NCBI GenBank assembly: GCA_050485425.1 | Contig: JBJHBJ010000020.1 | Span: 1-64,000 of the forward strand | Direction: 5' to 3' | Length of the DNA stretch: 64,000 bases | From: LSCE01 sp050485425 | Lineage (GTDB): Bacteria > Pseudomonadota > Gammaproteobacteria > Nitrococcales > Aquisalimonadaceae | In this document: piece by piece, positions 42,303-52,764 of the stretch | How the letters are laid out: each line of letters begins with the position of its first letter | Numbering within the stretch: position 1 is the first letter of the stretch | Notes under the pieces: model-generated | Told to the model about the DNA's origin: nothing | Seen by the model: only the letters and a program-made list of their open reading frames with translations | Databases searched by the model: none | Made by a program: the position numbers and the translations under genes

Positions 42303-44042
42303 ATGTCGCAATTGAATCCAGAACGTACAGAGCAGCCCGGTTTCCGGGATCTCGGTCTTTCCGAACAGATACTGCAGGCGCTTGAAGAGGCCGGCTACGA
42401 AGTACCCACGCCGATCCAGGCCCGCAGTATTCCGCCGTTGCTGGCCGGACGCGACCTGCTGGGCCAGGCGCAGACCGGCACCGGCAAGACGGCGGCATTC
42501 GCTCTGCCCCTGCTCTCCCGGCTGGACACCAGTCGCAACGACACCCAGTTGCTGGTGCTGGCGCCAACCCGGGAGCTGGCCATCCAGGTGGCGGAGGCGT
42601 TTCAGACCTACGCCCGCCGCATCCCGGCCTTTCACGTGCTGCCGGTGTACGGCGGCCAGGAATACGGTGTCCAGCTCAAGCAGTTGCGCCGCGGTGCGCA
42701 GGTCGTGGTCGGCACCCCCGGCCGCATCATGGACCACATGCGCCGTGGAACGCTGAAACTGGACGGCCTCGAGGCCCTGGTGCTGGACGAGGCCGACGAA
42801 ATGCTGCGCATGGGCTTCATCGACGATGTCGAATGGATCCTGCAGCAGACGCCGCCGGACCGACAGGTGGCTCTGTTCTCCGCAACCATGCCGGACGCAA
42901 TCCGCAAGGTGGCACGCACGCATCTGAAATCGCCGGAAGAAGTCCGCATCCAGACCGCCACATCCACCGCGCAGACCATCCGCCAGCGCTACTGGCGCGT
43001 CAGCGGCCTGCACAAGCTGGACGCCCTGACCCGGCTGCTGGAGTCCGAATCCATCGACGGCATGATCGTGTTCGTGCGTACCAAGCACACCACGGTGGAG
43101 CTGGCGGAGAAGCTGACCGCCCGCGGCTACAACTGCGAGGCGCTGAACGGCGACATCGCCCAGAAGCAGCGCGAACGCACCGTGGAACGGCTGAAGAACG
43201 GCCAGGTGGATATCGTGGTGGCCACCGACGTGGCCGCCCGCGGGCTGGATGTGGAGCGCATCAGCCATGTGCTCAACTACGATATACCGGCCGACACTGA
43301 ATCCTACGTGCACCGCATCGGCCGCACCGGGCGTGCCGGACGCAGCGGCGAGGCCATCCTGTTCGTCGCACCGCGCGAGCAACGCATGCTGCAGGCGATC
43401 GAGCGGGCCACGCGGCAGACCATCGAGCCCATGCGCATGCCCACCGCGGACGATGTCAACGAGCAGCGCATCACCCGTTTCAAACAGCGGCTCACCGACA
43501 CCCTGAGTTCGGAAGACCTGGAATTCTTCCAGCAACTGATCGGCGACTATGTCACCGAGCACGAAGTGGACCCCCTGCGCCTGGCCGCCGCGCTGGCGCA
43601 CCTGGCCCAGGGGGACACCCCGTTCCTGCTTGAGGAGCGCAGCAGGACCCCGCCTCCGGCCGACGAGGCGGTGCGGCGCCGCACGGGCAAGCCACCGCGT
43701 GGAGCATCGGGTACCCCGAAGCCGCTGAAGGATTTTCCCGACATTCCGATGACCCGGTTCCGCGTCGAGGTGGGCTACCAGCACGGCGTCAAGCCCGGGA
43801 ACCTGGTGGGCGCCATTGCCAACGAAGCGCAGATCGACAGCCGCTACATCGGCGCCATCGACATTCATGACGACCACGCCACCGTGGACCTGCCGCGGGA
43901 TATTCCCCGGGAAGTGGTTCAGCAGCTCGGGAAGACCTGGGTCTGCGGCCGCCGGCTGGGCATGCGCCCGGCGAATGAACCCGCGCCGCGGGAGAAAGCG
44001 CCGCGGGGCACCACAAGGAAGGCGCCGCGCAAGAAAAGCTGA
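42303..44042 (+). CDS. deaD: DeaD/CsdA-family ATP-dependent RNA helicase
   Basis: A 579-aa DEAD-box helicase for ribosome assembly and cold-shock RNA remodelling. Motifs in order: Q motif (PTPIQ), AQTGTGKT (I), PTRELA (Ia), TPGR, DEAD (II, LDEADEML), SAT (III), then the second RecA domain with VFVRTKHT, ATDVAARGLD and HRIGRTGRAG. The C-terminal part holds a DbpA-type RNA-binding domain (about 480-550, RFRVEVGYQHGVKPGNLVGA) and a basic tail ending RKAPRKKS. Convergent with the FAD oxidoreductase gene. Confidence 0.93.
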   Translation: MSQLNPERTEQPGFRDLGLSEQILQALEEAGYEVPTPIQARSIPPLLAGRDLLGQAQTGTGKTAAFALPLLSRLDTSRNDTQLLVLAPTRELAIQVAEAFQTYARRIPAFHVLPVYGGQEYGVQLKQLRRGAQVVVGTPGRIMDHMRRGTLKLDGLEALVLDEADEMLRMGFIDDVEWILQQTPPDRQVALFSATMPDAIRKVARTHLKSPEEVRIQTATSTAQTIRQRYWRVSGLHKLDALTRLLESESIDGMIVFVRTKHTTVELAEKLTARGYNCEALNGDIAQKQRERTVERLKNGQVDIVVATDVAARGLDVERISHVLNYDIPADTESYVHRIGRTGRAGRSGEAILFVAPREQRMLQAIERATRQTIEPMRMPTADDVNEQRITRFKQRLTDTLSSEDLEFFQQLIGDYVTEHEVDPLRLAAALAHLAQGDTPFLLEERSRTPPPADEAVRRRTGKPPRGASGTPKPLKDFPDIPMTRFRVEVGYQHGVKPGNLVGAIANEAQIDSRYIGAIDIHDDHATVDLPRDIPREVVQQLGKTWVCGRRLGMRPANEPAPREKAPRGTTRKAPRKKS

Positions 44043-44120
44043 GGCAGGTGTACCGCCCTGGAAACAATGGCCAGCATGCATCCGACCATTAATCCGTATG
44101 CGAACTTCGGACTCAGGACA

Positions 44121-45413
44121 CTAGCCGGTTATCTTGTAGTACTGGATAAGCATCCGCGCCACAGGCCGGTGCAGGTAGTGAAACGGCATGGGGCGCATGG
44201 GCGTCACCGGATAATCCATTTCCTCCGGCGGGCGCCCACCCACCAGTTCGGACAGCAGCCGGCCCATGACCGTCCCCATGGCCACGCCCCGCCCGTTGAA
44301 CCCCAGCCCCGCATAGGCGCCATCACCCAAGGCATGCAGATGCGGGAAATGATCGCGTGTCATGGCGATACGCCCGGCCCAACTGAATTCCAGCGGCAGA
44401 TCCCGTAACGCCGGGAACAACTGATGCAGCGGCTCCAGCAATGGCTTGCCCTGGGCCAGGCTGGGCCGGTCCGTGAACGGCCCCCGCCCGCCCATCAGCA
44501 GGCGGCCGTGGGCGTCCAGACGGAAATACCAGAGCAGTGTTCGGGTATCGGAGACGCTGTAACGGGCCGGCAGGATCCGCTCGCGCAGGGCCTCGGGGAT
44601 GGGTGCGGTGGCGATCTGCTGGCTGAACAGGGAGACCACGCTCCGCTGCAGGCCTGGCCAGAGCCCGTCGGTATAGCCGTTGGTGGCCAGCACCAACTGG
44701 CGGCAACGCACCTCCCCGGCCGTTGTGACCGCCCGCCAGAGACCCGCTTCCCGGTGCAGCGCCAGCACACGGGAGTGGGTATGCACCAGCGCGCCCTGCT
44801 CAACCGCCGCGCGGGCCAGACCGCGGGCATAGGAAAGCGGCTGCACGGAACCACCGCGCGGGTCCAGCCAGCCACCCTTGTAGAGCGGCTGACAGCCGAT
44901 CATGGCGTGCAGGCGCTCCGCGTCCAGCAATTCGACGGCAACGCCCCGGCGCTCCCACTGCCGGGCACGTTCGCGGACCATTTCCAGCGCCTGCTCGGTG
45001 TGGGCAGGCTGTATCCAGCCGTTCTGCACGGCATCGCAGCGAATGCCGTGCCGCCGCACAAGATCGAACACCGTGTCCGCCGCACCACCGGCGGTGGCGA
45101 CCATGCGTTCGCCCAGCTCTTCGCCGAAGCGCGCCACGATCGCATCCGGATCATCCTTCAGGCCGGGAATGACCTGCCCGCCGTTACGCCCGGAGGCGCC
45201 CCATCCCGGCTCGGCCGCATCCAGCAGCATCACCTCCCGGCCATTCTGCGCCAGGTGCAGTGCGGTGGAGAGGCCGGTGTAGCCTCCGCCGATCACCAGG
45301 ACATCGACGGTCTGCTTGCCGGCAAACGGCTGAAACGAACCCGCCTCGGTCGCGGTGGCGGCCCACAGTGATGGCGGCAGGGTCGGTTGCGTGAGTTCTG
45401 GCAATGCGGTCAC
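44121..45413 (-). CDS. FAD-dependent amine oxidoreductase (PuuB/DadA-like)
   Basis: A 430-aa DAO-family flavoprotein. The N-terminal Rossmann motif VLVIGGGYTGLSTALHLAQNG binds FAD, followed by WGASGRNGGQVIPGLK, the region typical of gamma-glutamylputrescine oxidase (PuuB/OrdL). The C-terminus has a second FAD contact, GLGFNGRGVAMGTVMGRLLS. Likely substrate is a gamma-glutamyl-amine or other secondary amine, by family. No other puu genes are in the window, so its pathway is not visible. Confidence 0.87.
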   Translation of the reverse strand: MTALPELTQPTLPPSLWAATATEAGSFQPFAGKQTVDVLVIGGGYTGLSTALHLAQNGREVMLLDAAEPGWGASGRNGGQVIPGLKDDPDAIVARFGEELGERMVATAGGAADTVFDLVRRHGIRCDAVQNGWIQPAHTEQALEMVRERARQWERRGVAVELLDAERLHAMIGCQPLYKGGWLDPRGGSVQPLSYARGLARAAVEQGALVHTHSRVLALHREAGLWRAVTTAGEVRCRQLVLATNGYTDGLWPGLQRSVVSLFSQQIATAPIPEALRERILPARYSVSDTRTLLWYFRLDAHGRLLMGGRGPFTDRPSLAQGKPLLEPLHQLFPALRDLPLEFSWAGRIAMTRDHFPHLHALGDGAYAGLGFNGRGVAMGTVMGRLLSELVGGRPPEEMDYPVTPMRPMPFHYLHRPVARMLIQYYKITG

Positions 45414-45488
45414 GGGCAGGTGTTGTCCTTTACCGGGAGTCTTCCATGTAACATTTCCCGCCTACGGCTGACAACGTTCTCCGCACCA

Positions 45489-46295
45489 TCAGTCGCCTCC
45501 CGCCCAGGGAGCGGCGATACGCTGGACCGAGATAGTCAGTTCCGACGGCACGACCGGCGGGCCGAACTGGCTGAACACCGGCACGTCGGCCGCATCACGC
45601 CCGTAGGCGAGCGATACGCGCCCCTTGTTCGTCTGCGGCTGCGTGGGGTCGAAGGTGTACCAGCGCCCACCCACATAGGCCTCGAACCAGGCATGCAGAT
45701 CCATCGGCACCAGCTCTTCCATGAAACCCACGACAATCCGGGCCGGGATGGTCAGGCTCCGGCACAAGGCGATCCCCAGGTGGGCGAAATCCCGGCAGAC
45801 GCCCTCTCCCCGCTCGTGCACGGTGACGGCGGAGATCGGTGTCGGATCGGATTCCGGCAGATAGCGAATATGGCGATGCGTCCAGTCCGAGATCGCCGCC
45901 ACCTGGTCATAGCCCGGCGCCCTGTCGCCCACGATTTGCCAGGCCAGGGAGGCCAGGCTGTCCGACTCGCAGAAGCGGCTGGGTGCCAGATACATGAGCA
46001 CGTAATCGGGCAGTCGCTCGACGGGAACGAAGGATGCCCCCGGCATGGTGTCCTGGGACTCGCTGACATTCACCTGCGCCATGGTCTCGAGACGAAACTT
46101 GCCCGCCGGCGCCACCAGGCGCTGGCACAGGTTTCCGAAAGTGTCGGTGTACTCGGTGGTCACCGGCTGCGGCGACATCAGGTAGCTTTCCCGCCCCACC
46201 CACTGATGCGCCCCGCTTCGCGGCCGCAGCAGAAGGATCAGCGGCGTGCTCACCTGGCACTCCATGCGCAACTTGCAACGCACCTCAAGCCACAT
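45489..46295 (-). CDS. transglutaminase-like cysteine peptidase-family protein
   Basis: A 268-aa cytoplasmic transglutaminase-core protein. The Cys-His-Asp triad is in GEGVCRDFAHLGIALCRSL (Cys), MDLHAWFEAYV (His) and TFDPTQPQ (Asp). The N-terminal region is the beta-sheet seen in bacterial transglutaminase-like proteins. Many members form operons with alpha-E proteins or unrelated ligases, not present here. Substrate unknown. ATG at 46295 has AGGGTGAGGT just before it. A 15-base gap separates it from the ferredoxin gene, so the two are likely co-transcribed. Confidence 0.85.
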   Translation of the reverse strand: MWLEVRCKLRMECQVSTPLILLLRPRSGAHQWVGRESYLMSPQPVTTEYTDTFGNLCQRLVAPAGKFRLETMAQVNVSESQDTMPGASFVPVERLPDYVLMYLAPSRFCESDSLASLAWQIVGDRAPGYDQVAAISDWTHRHIRYLPESDPTPISAVTVHERGEGVCRDFAHLGIALCRSLTIPARIVVGFMEELVPMDLHAWFEAYVGGRWYTFDPTQPQTNKGRVSLAYGRDAADVPVFSQFGPPVVPSELTISVQRIAAPWAGGD

Positions 46296-46310
46296 ACCTC
46301 ACCCTCACCG

Positions 46311-46628
46311 CTACCACTCAACCAACAGACTTTCGCCCTGCAAATGATAGCTGCAGGTCAGCCGCCAGGCTGCTTCACCGGGAGACGCATCCAGCGGTTT
46401 TCCCTCGCGGGCGAGCACGTTGCGCTCCTTGTTGCCCATCGCGGCCGCCGCGCCCTCGAGCACCCGGACTCTGGCAGCACAGGCGGCGCAGGTGCCGAAA
46501 CCGCAACGCCAGAAAATGGGAACGTTCAGGGAACGGGCCAGGTCGAGGATGGTGACATCATCACCGGACTGGTATTCACAGCTCCGGCCTTCGGTCATGT
46601 CGCCCCCGTGAAACGTGACGGTGGGCAT
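46311..46628 (-). CDS. plant-type [2Fe-2S] ferredoxin
   Basis: A 105-aa electron carrier. Cluster ligands Cys42, Cys47, Cys50 and Cys92 (RCGFGTCAACAAR, LTCSYH) give the C-X4-C-X2-C...C pattern. Its partner enzyme is not evident; neighbours are the transglutaminase-like gene downstream and qmcA upstream on the same strand. Confidence 0.88.
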   Translation of the reverse strand: MPTVTFHGGDMTEGRSCEYQSGDDVTILDLARSLNVPIFWRCGFGTCAACAARVRVLEGAAAAMGNKERNVLAREGKPLDASPGEAAWRLTCSYHLQGESLLVEW

Positions 46629-46714
46629 GATTCACGGAACTCCCGCGTCGTGCCGCTGGATCACGTCCATCACAGGCGCACGCCTGCCGCATGCTGCCGG
46701 TACAGTCAGGAAGA

Positions 46715-46748
46715 CCGGCGGGCAACGGTTGGAACCGCTGCCCGCCGG
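46715..46748 (-). terminator. strong hairpin downstream of qmcA
   Basis: Perfect 10-base arms CCGGCGGGCA / TGCCCGCCGG with additional CGGTT/AACCG pairing inside, 8 bases past the qmcA stop. A short pyrimidine tract (TCTTCC) follows on the minus strand, so it is a plausible terminator, though without a clean T-run. Confidence 0.65.
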
Positions 46749-46755
46749 AGCAGCC

Positions 46756-47754
46756 TCAGCGGCCGGCATGCGCGTCCACGGCCGAGACGGCGCCCGGGCC
46801 AAACAGCTCCCGCATGCCGCCCACGGAACCCAGCAGGGCTGTGCCTTCCACCGGCACGAACACCCGGTCCCCCTTCTTGGCGAGTTCCGGCAGCATTTCG
46901 ATGTACCGCTGCGCAATCAGGTAGTTGATGGCCTGTTGCGGCTCGGCGCGGTCGGCGATGGCATCCATCACCGTCTGGATGGCCTTGGCCTCGCCTTCCG
47001 CGGTAAGAATGGCAGCCTGGCGGTCACCCTCGGCACGGGCAATTTCGGCATCCCGGTCCCCGTGGGCTTTCAGGATTGCCGCCTGCTTGTCACCCTCGGC
47101 CCGCTGGATCTCGGCTTCCTTGTAGCCCTCGGCCTCGCGCACCATGGCACGGCGTGAACGCTCCGCCACCATCTGCTTGTTCATGGCCTCGCGGATCTCG
47201 CCGGGGATGTCGATATCCCGGATCTCCACCCGGTTGACCTTCACGCCCCACTTGTTGCCCGCCTCGTCCATGGTGCTCTGGAGGCTGTCGTTGATCTCCT
47301 CGCGGGATTCGAAAATGGCGTCCAGCTCCATCTTGCCGATCTCGGAACGCAGCGTGGTCTGCGCCAGGGTCTGGATGGCCAGCACCAGGTTCTCGGTGCC
47401 GTAGACGGCGGACTGGCCATCCATGATCTGGTAGTACAGCACGCCGTCGATGGCCACGCCCACGTTATCCTTGGTGATCACCGACTGGCGCGGGAAATCG
47501 AGCACGATCTCGCGCATGTCGATCTTGCGCTCGCTGGTGATGAAGGCGTCCGCCCCCTCGAACCGCAGGATGTTGATGGCCCGCGCCTGATCCACGAACG
47601 GGATGATCAGGTTCAGCCCGGGCTCCAGCGTACGGTGGTAACGGCCCAGGCGCTCGATCACCATCGTCCGCCGCTGCGGGACCAGCACAAGCCCGCTGCT
47701 GACCACGGCAATCACGATCACCAGTATGATTCCAGCCACGATAAGTTCAGTCAT
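46756..47754 (-). CDS. qmcA: QmcA/stomatin-type SPFH membrane protein
   Basis: A 332-aa membrane protein with a single N-terminal helix (about 4-24), the SPFH/Band-7 domain (about 25-190) and a helical coiled region containing near-repeats of about 22 residues (AEGDKQAAILKAHGDRDAEI, ARAEGDRQAAILTAEGEAKA). SPFH proteins oligomerise at the membrane and organise lipids or proteases. Upstream is an NfeD gene, its usual partner. Start ATG 47754. Confidence 0.92.
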   Translation of the reverse strand: MTELIVAGIILVIVIAVVSSGLVLVPQRRTMVIERLGRYHRTLEPGLNLIIPFVDQARAINILRFEGADAFITSERKIDMREIVLDFPRQSVITKDNVGVAIDGVLYYQIMDGQSAVYGTENLVLAIQTLAQTTLRSEIGKMELDAIFESREEINDSLQSTMDEAGNKWGVKVNRVEIRDIDIPGEIREAMNKQMVAERSRRAMVREAEGYKEAEIQRAEGDKQAAILKAHGDRDAEIARAEGDRQAAILTAEGEAKAIQTVMDAIADRAEPQQAINYLIAQRYIEMLPELAKKGDRVFVPVEGTALLGSVGGMRELFGPGAVSAVDAHAGR

Positions 47755-47817
47755 TCGATAACGTCCTGTTGTTGATGAGAATTTGAGAAAAAATCCATAA
47801 GTATTTGTTTTTTAGAA

Positions 47818-48267
47818 TTACGTGCTCTGCGCCGGAAGGATAGCGACCACGGCGACGATACCTTCGAAGCGCTCCACCCGCACCCGCTGGCCCTCATGCA
47901 GCTCAGCCCCGTCAATGGCCCGGGCGGGAAAGAAATCACCCAGCACGCGAACACCCAGCCGGTCGCGCTGGCGGATCACCTCGAACGTCTGGTCGGTGAT
48001 TCTCGAATCGGTCACGTTGTGTCCCGAGCCGCCTCTGGTCATCCGGCGCAGCAGCACGATTACCGCCGGAACGCTGGCGATACCGGCCACGGAGGCGAAC
48101 GCCAGTTGCCAGGTCAGATCCAGCCCCAGCAGGGCGCCGATCATGCCGCCCACGGCGGCCAGTGCCAGCACCAGCAGCACGCCACTGGCGCCACCGGCCA
48201 CGAAGATGTCCACCAGGAACAGCAACAAACCGATGATCAGCCAGACCTGCCACATGGAAACGTCCAT
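47818..48267 (-). CDS. NfeD-family membrane protein (short form)
   Basis: A 149-aa partner of SPFH proteins: three hydrophobic helices (about 8-30, 33-55, 58-75), then an OB-fold domain (about 85-149, VLGDFFPARAIDGAELHEGQ and VRVERFEGIVAVVAI). The protease-type NfeD domain is absent, as in the short NfeD1b form that pairs with stomatin-like proteins. It lies 63 bases before qmcA on the same strand. Confidence 0.88.
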   Translation of the reverse strand: MDVSMWQVWLIIGLLLFLVDIFVAGGASGVLLVLALAAVGGMIGALLGLDLTWQLAFASVAGIASVPAVIVLLRRMTRGGSGHNVTDSRITDQTFEVIRQRDRLGVRVLGDFFPARAIDGAELHEGQRVRVERFEGIVAVVAILPAQST

Positions 48268-48277
48268 GCTCCCCCCT

Positions 48278-49693
<1,416 letters not shown>

Positions 49694-49765
49694 AAAATGA
49701 CATATTCCTTTTCCTGAGGCCCGCGACCCGTATCCTCAACGACTCAAGGAGACACGTCAGGCATC

Positions 49766-50476
49766 ATGAACAGCGTACTGCAACAAATCCAGCCCGAATC
49801 CGGCACACCCAGGTTGAGCCCCGAGGCCATCGCGGACCTCAACCGCATCTATGCGCCGCTGGATTTCGAAGCACGCATCCGTCGCCTGTACCAGGATTTC
49901 ACCCCCGGCCGGATCATGGTGACCTCATCCTTCGCGGCCACCTCCGCCTACTTCCTGCACATCATCTCGCGGATACGTCCCGAGCAGACCATCTTCTTCA
50001 TCAACACCGGCTTCCACTTCCCGCAGACGCTGGAATACCGGGATTACCTCACCGAGCTGTTCAAGCTGAAGGTGGAGGACGTGCGCCCCGACGCGCATCA
50101 CCTGCGCTACAGCCAGGAACAGAAACTCTACGAAACGGATCCCGACCTGTGCTGCTCGGTGAACAAGGTACAGCCGCTGGAAGAGGTGAAGGAGAACTAT
50201 GACGTCTGGGTGTCCAGCCTGATGCGCTGGCAGACCGATCACCGCGCCAGCCTCGAGGTGTTCGAGGAACGCCGCGGCATGATCAAGTTCAACCCCATGA
50301 TCGACGTCACCCGCGAGGAGCGGGATGCCTACATCCGCGAGCACGACCTGCCCTTCCACCCCCTGGTGGCCGAAGGCTATGCGTCCATCGGCTGCTCCCA
50401 CTGCACGGTCAAGGGTGACGGCCGCAGCGGACGCTGGCAGGGCAAGCCGAAGACCGAGTGCGGCCTGCATCTGTAG
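49766..50476 (+). CDS. cysH: CysH, assimilatory adenylyl-sulfate (APS) reductase type
   Basis: Reduces activated sulfate to sulfite. The 236-aa protein has the catalytic Cys232 in the C-terminal ECGLHL motif. It also has both cysteine pairs that bind a [4Fe-4S] cluster, Cys129-Cys130 (DLCCSVNKV) and Cys210-Cys213 (GCSHCTVKG). The cluster means it uses APS (or both APS and PAPS) with thioredoxin, unlike the cluster-free E. coli enzyme. Nucleotide-binding SFAATSA stands near residue 55. No other cys genes are in the window. Confidence 0.94.
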   Translation: MNSVLQQIQPESGTPRLSPEAIADLNRIYAPLDFEARIRRLYQDFTPGRIMVTSSFAATSAYFLHIISRIRPEQTIFFINTGFHFPQTLEYRDYLTELFKLKVEDVRPDAHHLRYSQEQKLYETDPDLCCSVNKVQPLEEVKENYDVWVSSLMRWQTDHRASLEVFEERRGMIKFNPMIDVTREERDAYIREHDLPFHPLVAEGYASIGCSHCTVKGDGRSGRWQGKPKTECGLHL

Positions 50477-50690
50477 TCCCCAAGCCTCGCCCCGCCTGAA
50501 CCGCCCACGAACGTTGCATCGCAACACGCTGATCTGTCTGCCTATCGGTTTGACAAGCTCGTCTCTCTGCACTTAACTGACTTATGACTCATAATTCATG
50601 TTTTGTCGACATGATGGGTCATCACAATGAGATGTTCCCGGCCATTCCGCCATGGAGCACAGAAAAATCCCGTCAGTAAGGAGGAGAACA

Positions 50691-52067
50691 ATGCAAACAG
50701 GGAACACGAAAACGTCCCGTCCGGGCCGCGGCATTCCCCTGCTCGTCATGGCGCTGCTGGCGCTCTACCTGGTCATGGCGCCCGCCACCTCGGCGGAAGC
50801 CATCGAATGCCCGCCCGGATTCGAGACCCTGCCCGGCTGCACCAACGGCGGCAGCGCATCCAATGGGGGCACCGGCAACTGGTCACAGGAAACCATTGCC
50901 GGCATGAACGTGCGCATCTACACGCCGAATACCGCTCCTGCCCATCCGGCCGGCCGGGCGCTGATGGTGAACCTGCACGGCTGTGTACAGACCAACACCG
51001 ACCTGGCCAACGCCGGCAACTGGGAGGCCACTGCGGACGCATACGGCATGGTGGTCGCCGTTCCGGGCGCGCCGAACGGCGGAGTGCTTCTGGGCTGCTG
51101 GGACTACTACGATTCCAACCACACACGCAGCAACCGGCACAACGGTCACCTGCTGAACCTGGTCAGCAGCCTGCTGGCACGCCCGGATCTGGACCTCGAC
51201 GCCGACCAGGTCTACCTGAGCGGGCTTTCCTCCGGCGGCGGCCAGACCATGGTCATGGGCTGCCTGGCACCGGACGTGTTCGCCGGCATCGGCATCAACG
51301 CCGGCCCCACGGTGGGCACCAGTTCCGGCGAAATCAGCTACGTCGCCACGACCGAAACGGCGGGCCGCAACACTTGCCAGTCGTTCGCCGGCAGCGCCTC
51401 GGGCGCCTTCGACACCCAGATCACCTCGGTGATCTACGGCAATGACGACAGCATCGTGGCACCGGGCTACAACACGCTGAATGCGGCTATCATGGCCGGC
51501 ATCTACGGCGCCGGGGACACCAGCTCGTTCAGCCTGTCCGGCCTGGAGGGCAACAACACCAGCGGCTCCGGAACGTTGTATTCCGACGCCGACGGCCCGC
51601 GGGTCTCACTGATCGACAACAGCGGCATGGGCCACAACTGGCCGGCCGGCGGCGGCTCCGGCGGCAGCTACATCACCACCAACAGCATCAACTACCCCGC
51701 CTATGTCACCGCCTTCTTCTTCGACAACAACCGTCGCATTGATGCCGATGACGACGGCAACGGAGGGGACGACGGAGACAACGGCGACGGAGACAACGGC
51801 GACGGCGACGGCGACGGCGACAATGGTGATGGCGACAACGGCAACGGAGATGACGGAAACGGCGACGACGGCAGCGGGGACGAATTCCCCTGCACGGAAG
51901 CCACCGCCTCCACCTACGCCCACACCCAGGAAGGCCGCGCCTACCAGCAGGGCGGCATCGCCTATGCCAACGGCTCCGACGACAACCTGGGCCTGTGGAA
52001 CACCTTCAACACGGTAACCCTCGCGGAAACCGATGAAGGTTACTTCCAGCAGGGAAGTTGCCCCTGA
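50691..52067 (+). CDS. secreted polyhydroxybutyrate depolymerase with Asp-Gly linker
   Basis: A 458-aa extracellular esterase. Signal peptide ends near TSAEAIE. The alpha/beta-hydrolase has the lipase box GLSSG (Ser180), Asp252/253 in IYGNDDSIV and His315 in GMGHNWPAGG, the usual triad, and oxyanion-region NLHGCVQ. Between 352 and 397 lies an almost pure Asp-Gly-Asn linker (51,745-51,885 in DNA, tandem repeats). The final 60 residues (FPCTEATASTYAHTQ..., ending GSCP) match the substrate-binding domain of PHB depolymerases. Start ATG 50691 has AAGGAGGAG; an in-frame ATG 13 codons earlier is less likely. No other PHB genes are present. Confidence 0.9.
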   Translation: MQTGNTKTSRPGRGIPLLVMALLALYLVMAPATSAEAIECPPGFETLPGCTNGGSASNGGTGNWSQETIAGMNVRIYTPNTAPAHPAGRALMVNLHGCVQTNTDLANAGNWEATADAYGMVVAVPGAPNGGVLLGCWDYYDSNHTRSNRHNGHLLNLVSSLLARPDLDLDADQVYLSGLSSGGGQTMVMGCLAPDVFAGIGINAGPTVGTSSGEISYVATTETAGRNTCQSFAGSASGAFDTQITSVIYGNDDSIVAPGYNTLNAAIMAGIYGAGDTSSFSLSGLEGNNTSGSGTLYSDADGPRVSLIDNSGMGHNWPAGGGSGGSYITTNSINYPAYVTAFFFDNNRRIDADDDGNGGDDGDNGDGDNGDGDGDGDNGDGDNGNGDDGNGDDGSGDEFPCTEATASTYAHTQEGRAYQQGGIAYANGSDDNLGLWNTFNTVTLAETDEGYFQQGSCP

Positions 52068-52236
52068 CGCCGGAAAAGCGCTGACTTACGACCTTGCCCG
52101 CTGGACTACCGCAGGTGTGTGGCGGTTCAGCGGGCGCAGGGAGAGCTGGTCAATTCCCACGCTCGCGTTGCGGCCCGGTTCCACAGGATACCCCTCAACC
52201 ATCTTGTAACCCTGCTCTCTTGCGAAACGGGAAACG

Positions 52237-52626
52237 TCACTTCAGTCGCTCCAGCCGGCCTTTGCGGCGGACGATGTTCCTGTAGTCCCACTGGATGTCG
52301 CGGGCCCTGGCCAGCCAGCGGCGAAAATCCCGGATGTCGATCTGATCGACTGCGGTATACCGGGCTTCAGCCGCCTTGAACTTCCCCTCGGCTTTCAGCC
52401 CTTCCTCGTCAAACGACTGACCACTCCAGAAAAGCACGCGGACACAGTTTTTCAGCTTGCTGTAGCCGACAACCGGGTTCCCATCCAGGAACCACACCGG
52501 ATGGGCATGCCAGATCCGGTTCTCCGCCTCCGGCAGGTTCCTGTCGATTTCCCGCGCCAGAAGATCGCAGATCTCCCGGTCCCCGGGTGCCTGGGCTTCA
52601 TTGTACTTCTGGGTTTCCGGGTGCAT
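52237..52626 (-). CDS. DUF1801-family small protein
   Basis: A 129-aa soluble protein of the DUF1801 fold (YdhG-like). It is recognised by RIWHAHPVWFLDGNPVVGYS and VRVLFWSGQSFDEEGL in the core, with a basic end. Function unknown in the family. It stands alone between the depolymerase and the VOC gene. Confidence 0.82.
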   Translation of the reverse strand: MHPETQKYNEAQAPGDREICDLLAREIDRNLPEAENRIWHAHPVWFLDGNPVVGYSKLKNCVRVLFWSGQSFDEEGLKAEGKFKAAEARYTAVDQIDIRDFRRWLARARDIQWDYRNIVRRKGRLERLK

Positions 52627-52764
52627 GGCCTCCTCCTGAGATACTGTTGATCAGCGTTCTCATCCCTTCCTTGTCGCCCACGGCATGCACCCATCGACAT
52701 CTCCCGCCACAACCGGCATGACATCTGCGGTGACTGGCGGTGGCTCAACGGCAGCCCACATCCC

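Noticed and set aside
41943..44081. 712-codon frame antisense to the DEAD-box gene
   Set aside because: The plus-strand helicase has all motifs; the antisense product does not resemble anything.
51745..51885. Possible minisatellite or CRISPR-like array
   Set aside because: Simple GGCGACGG-type tandem repeats encoding an Asp-Gly linker in the depolymerase.
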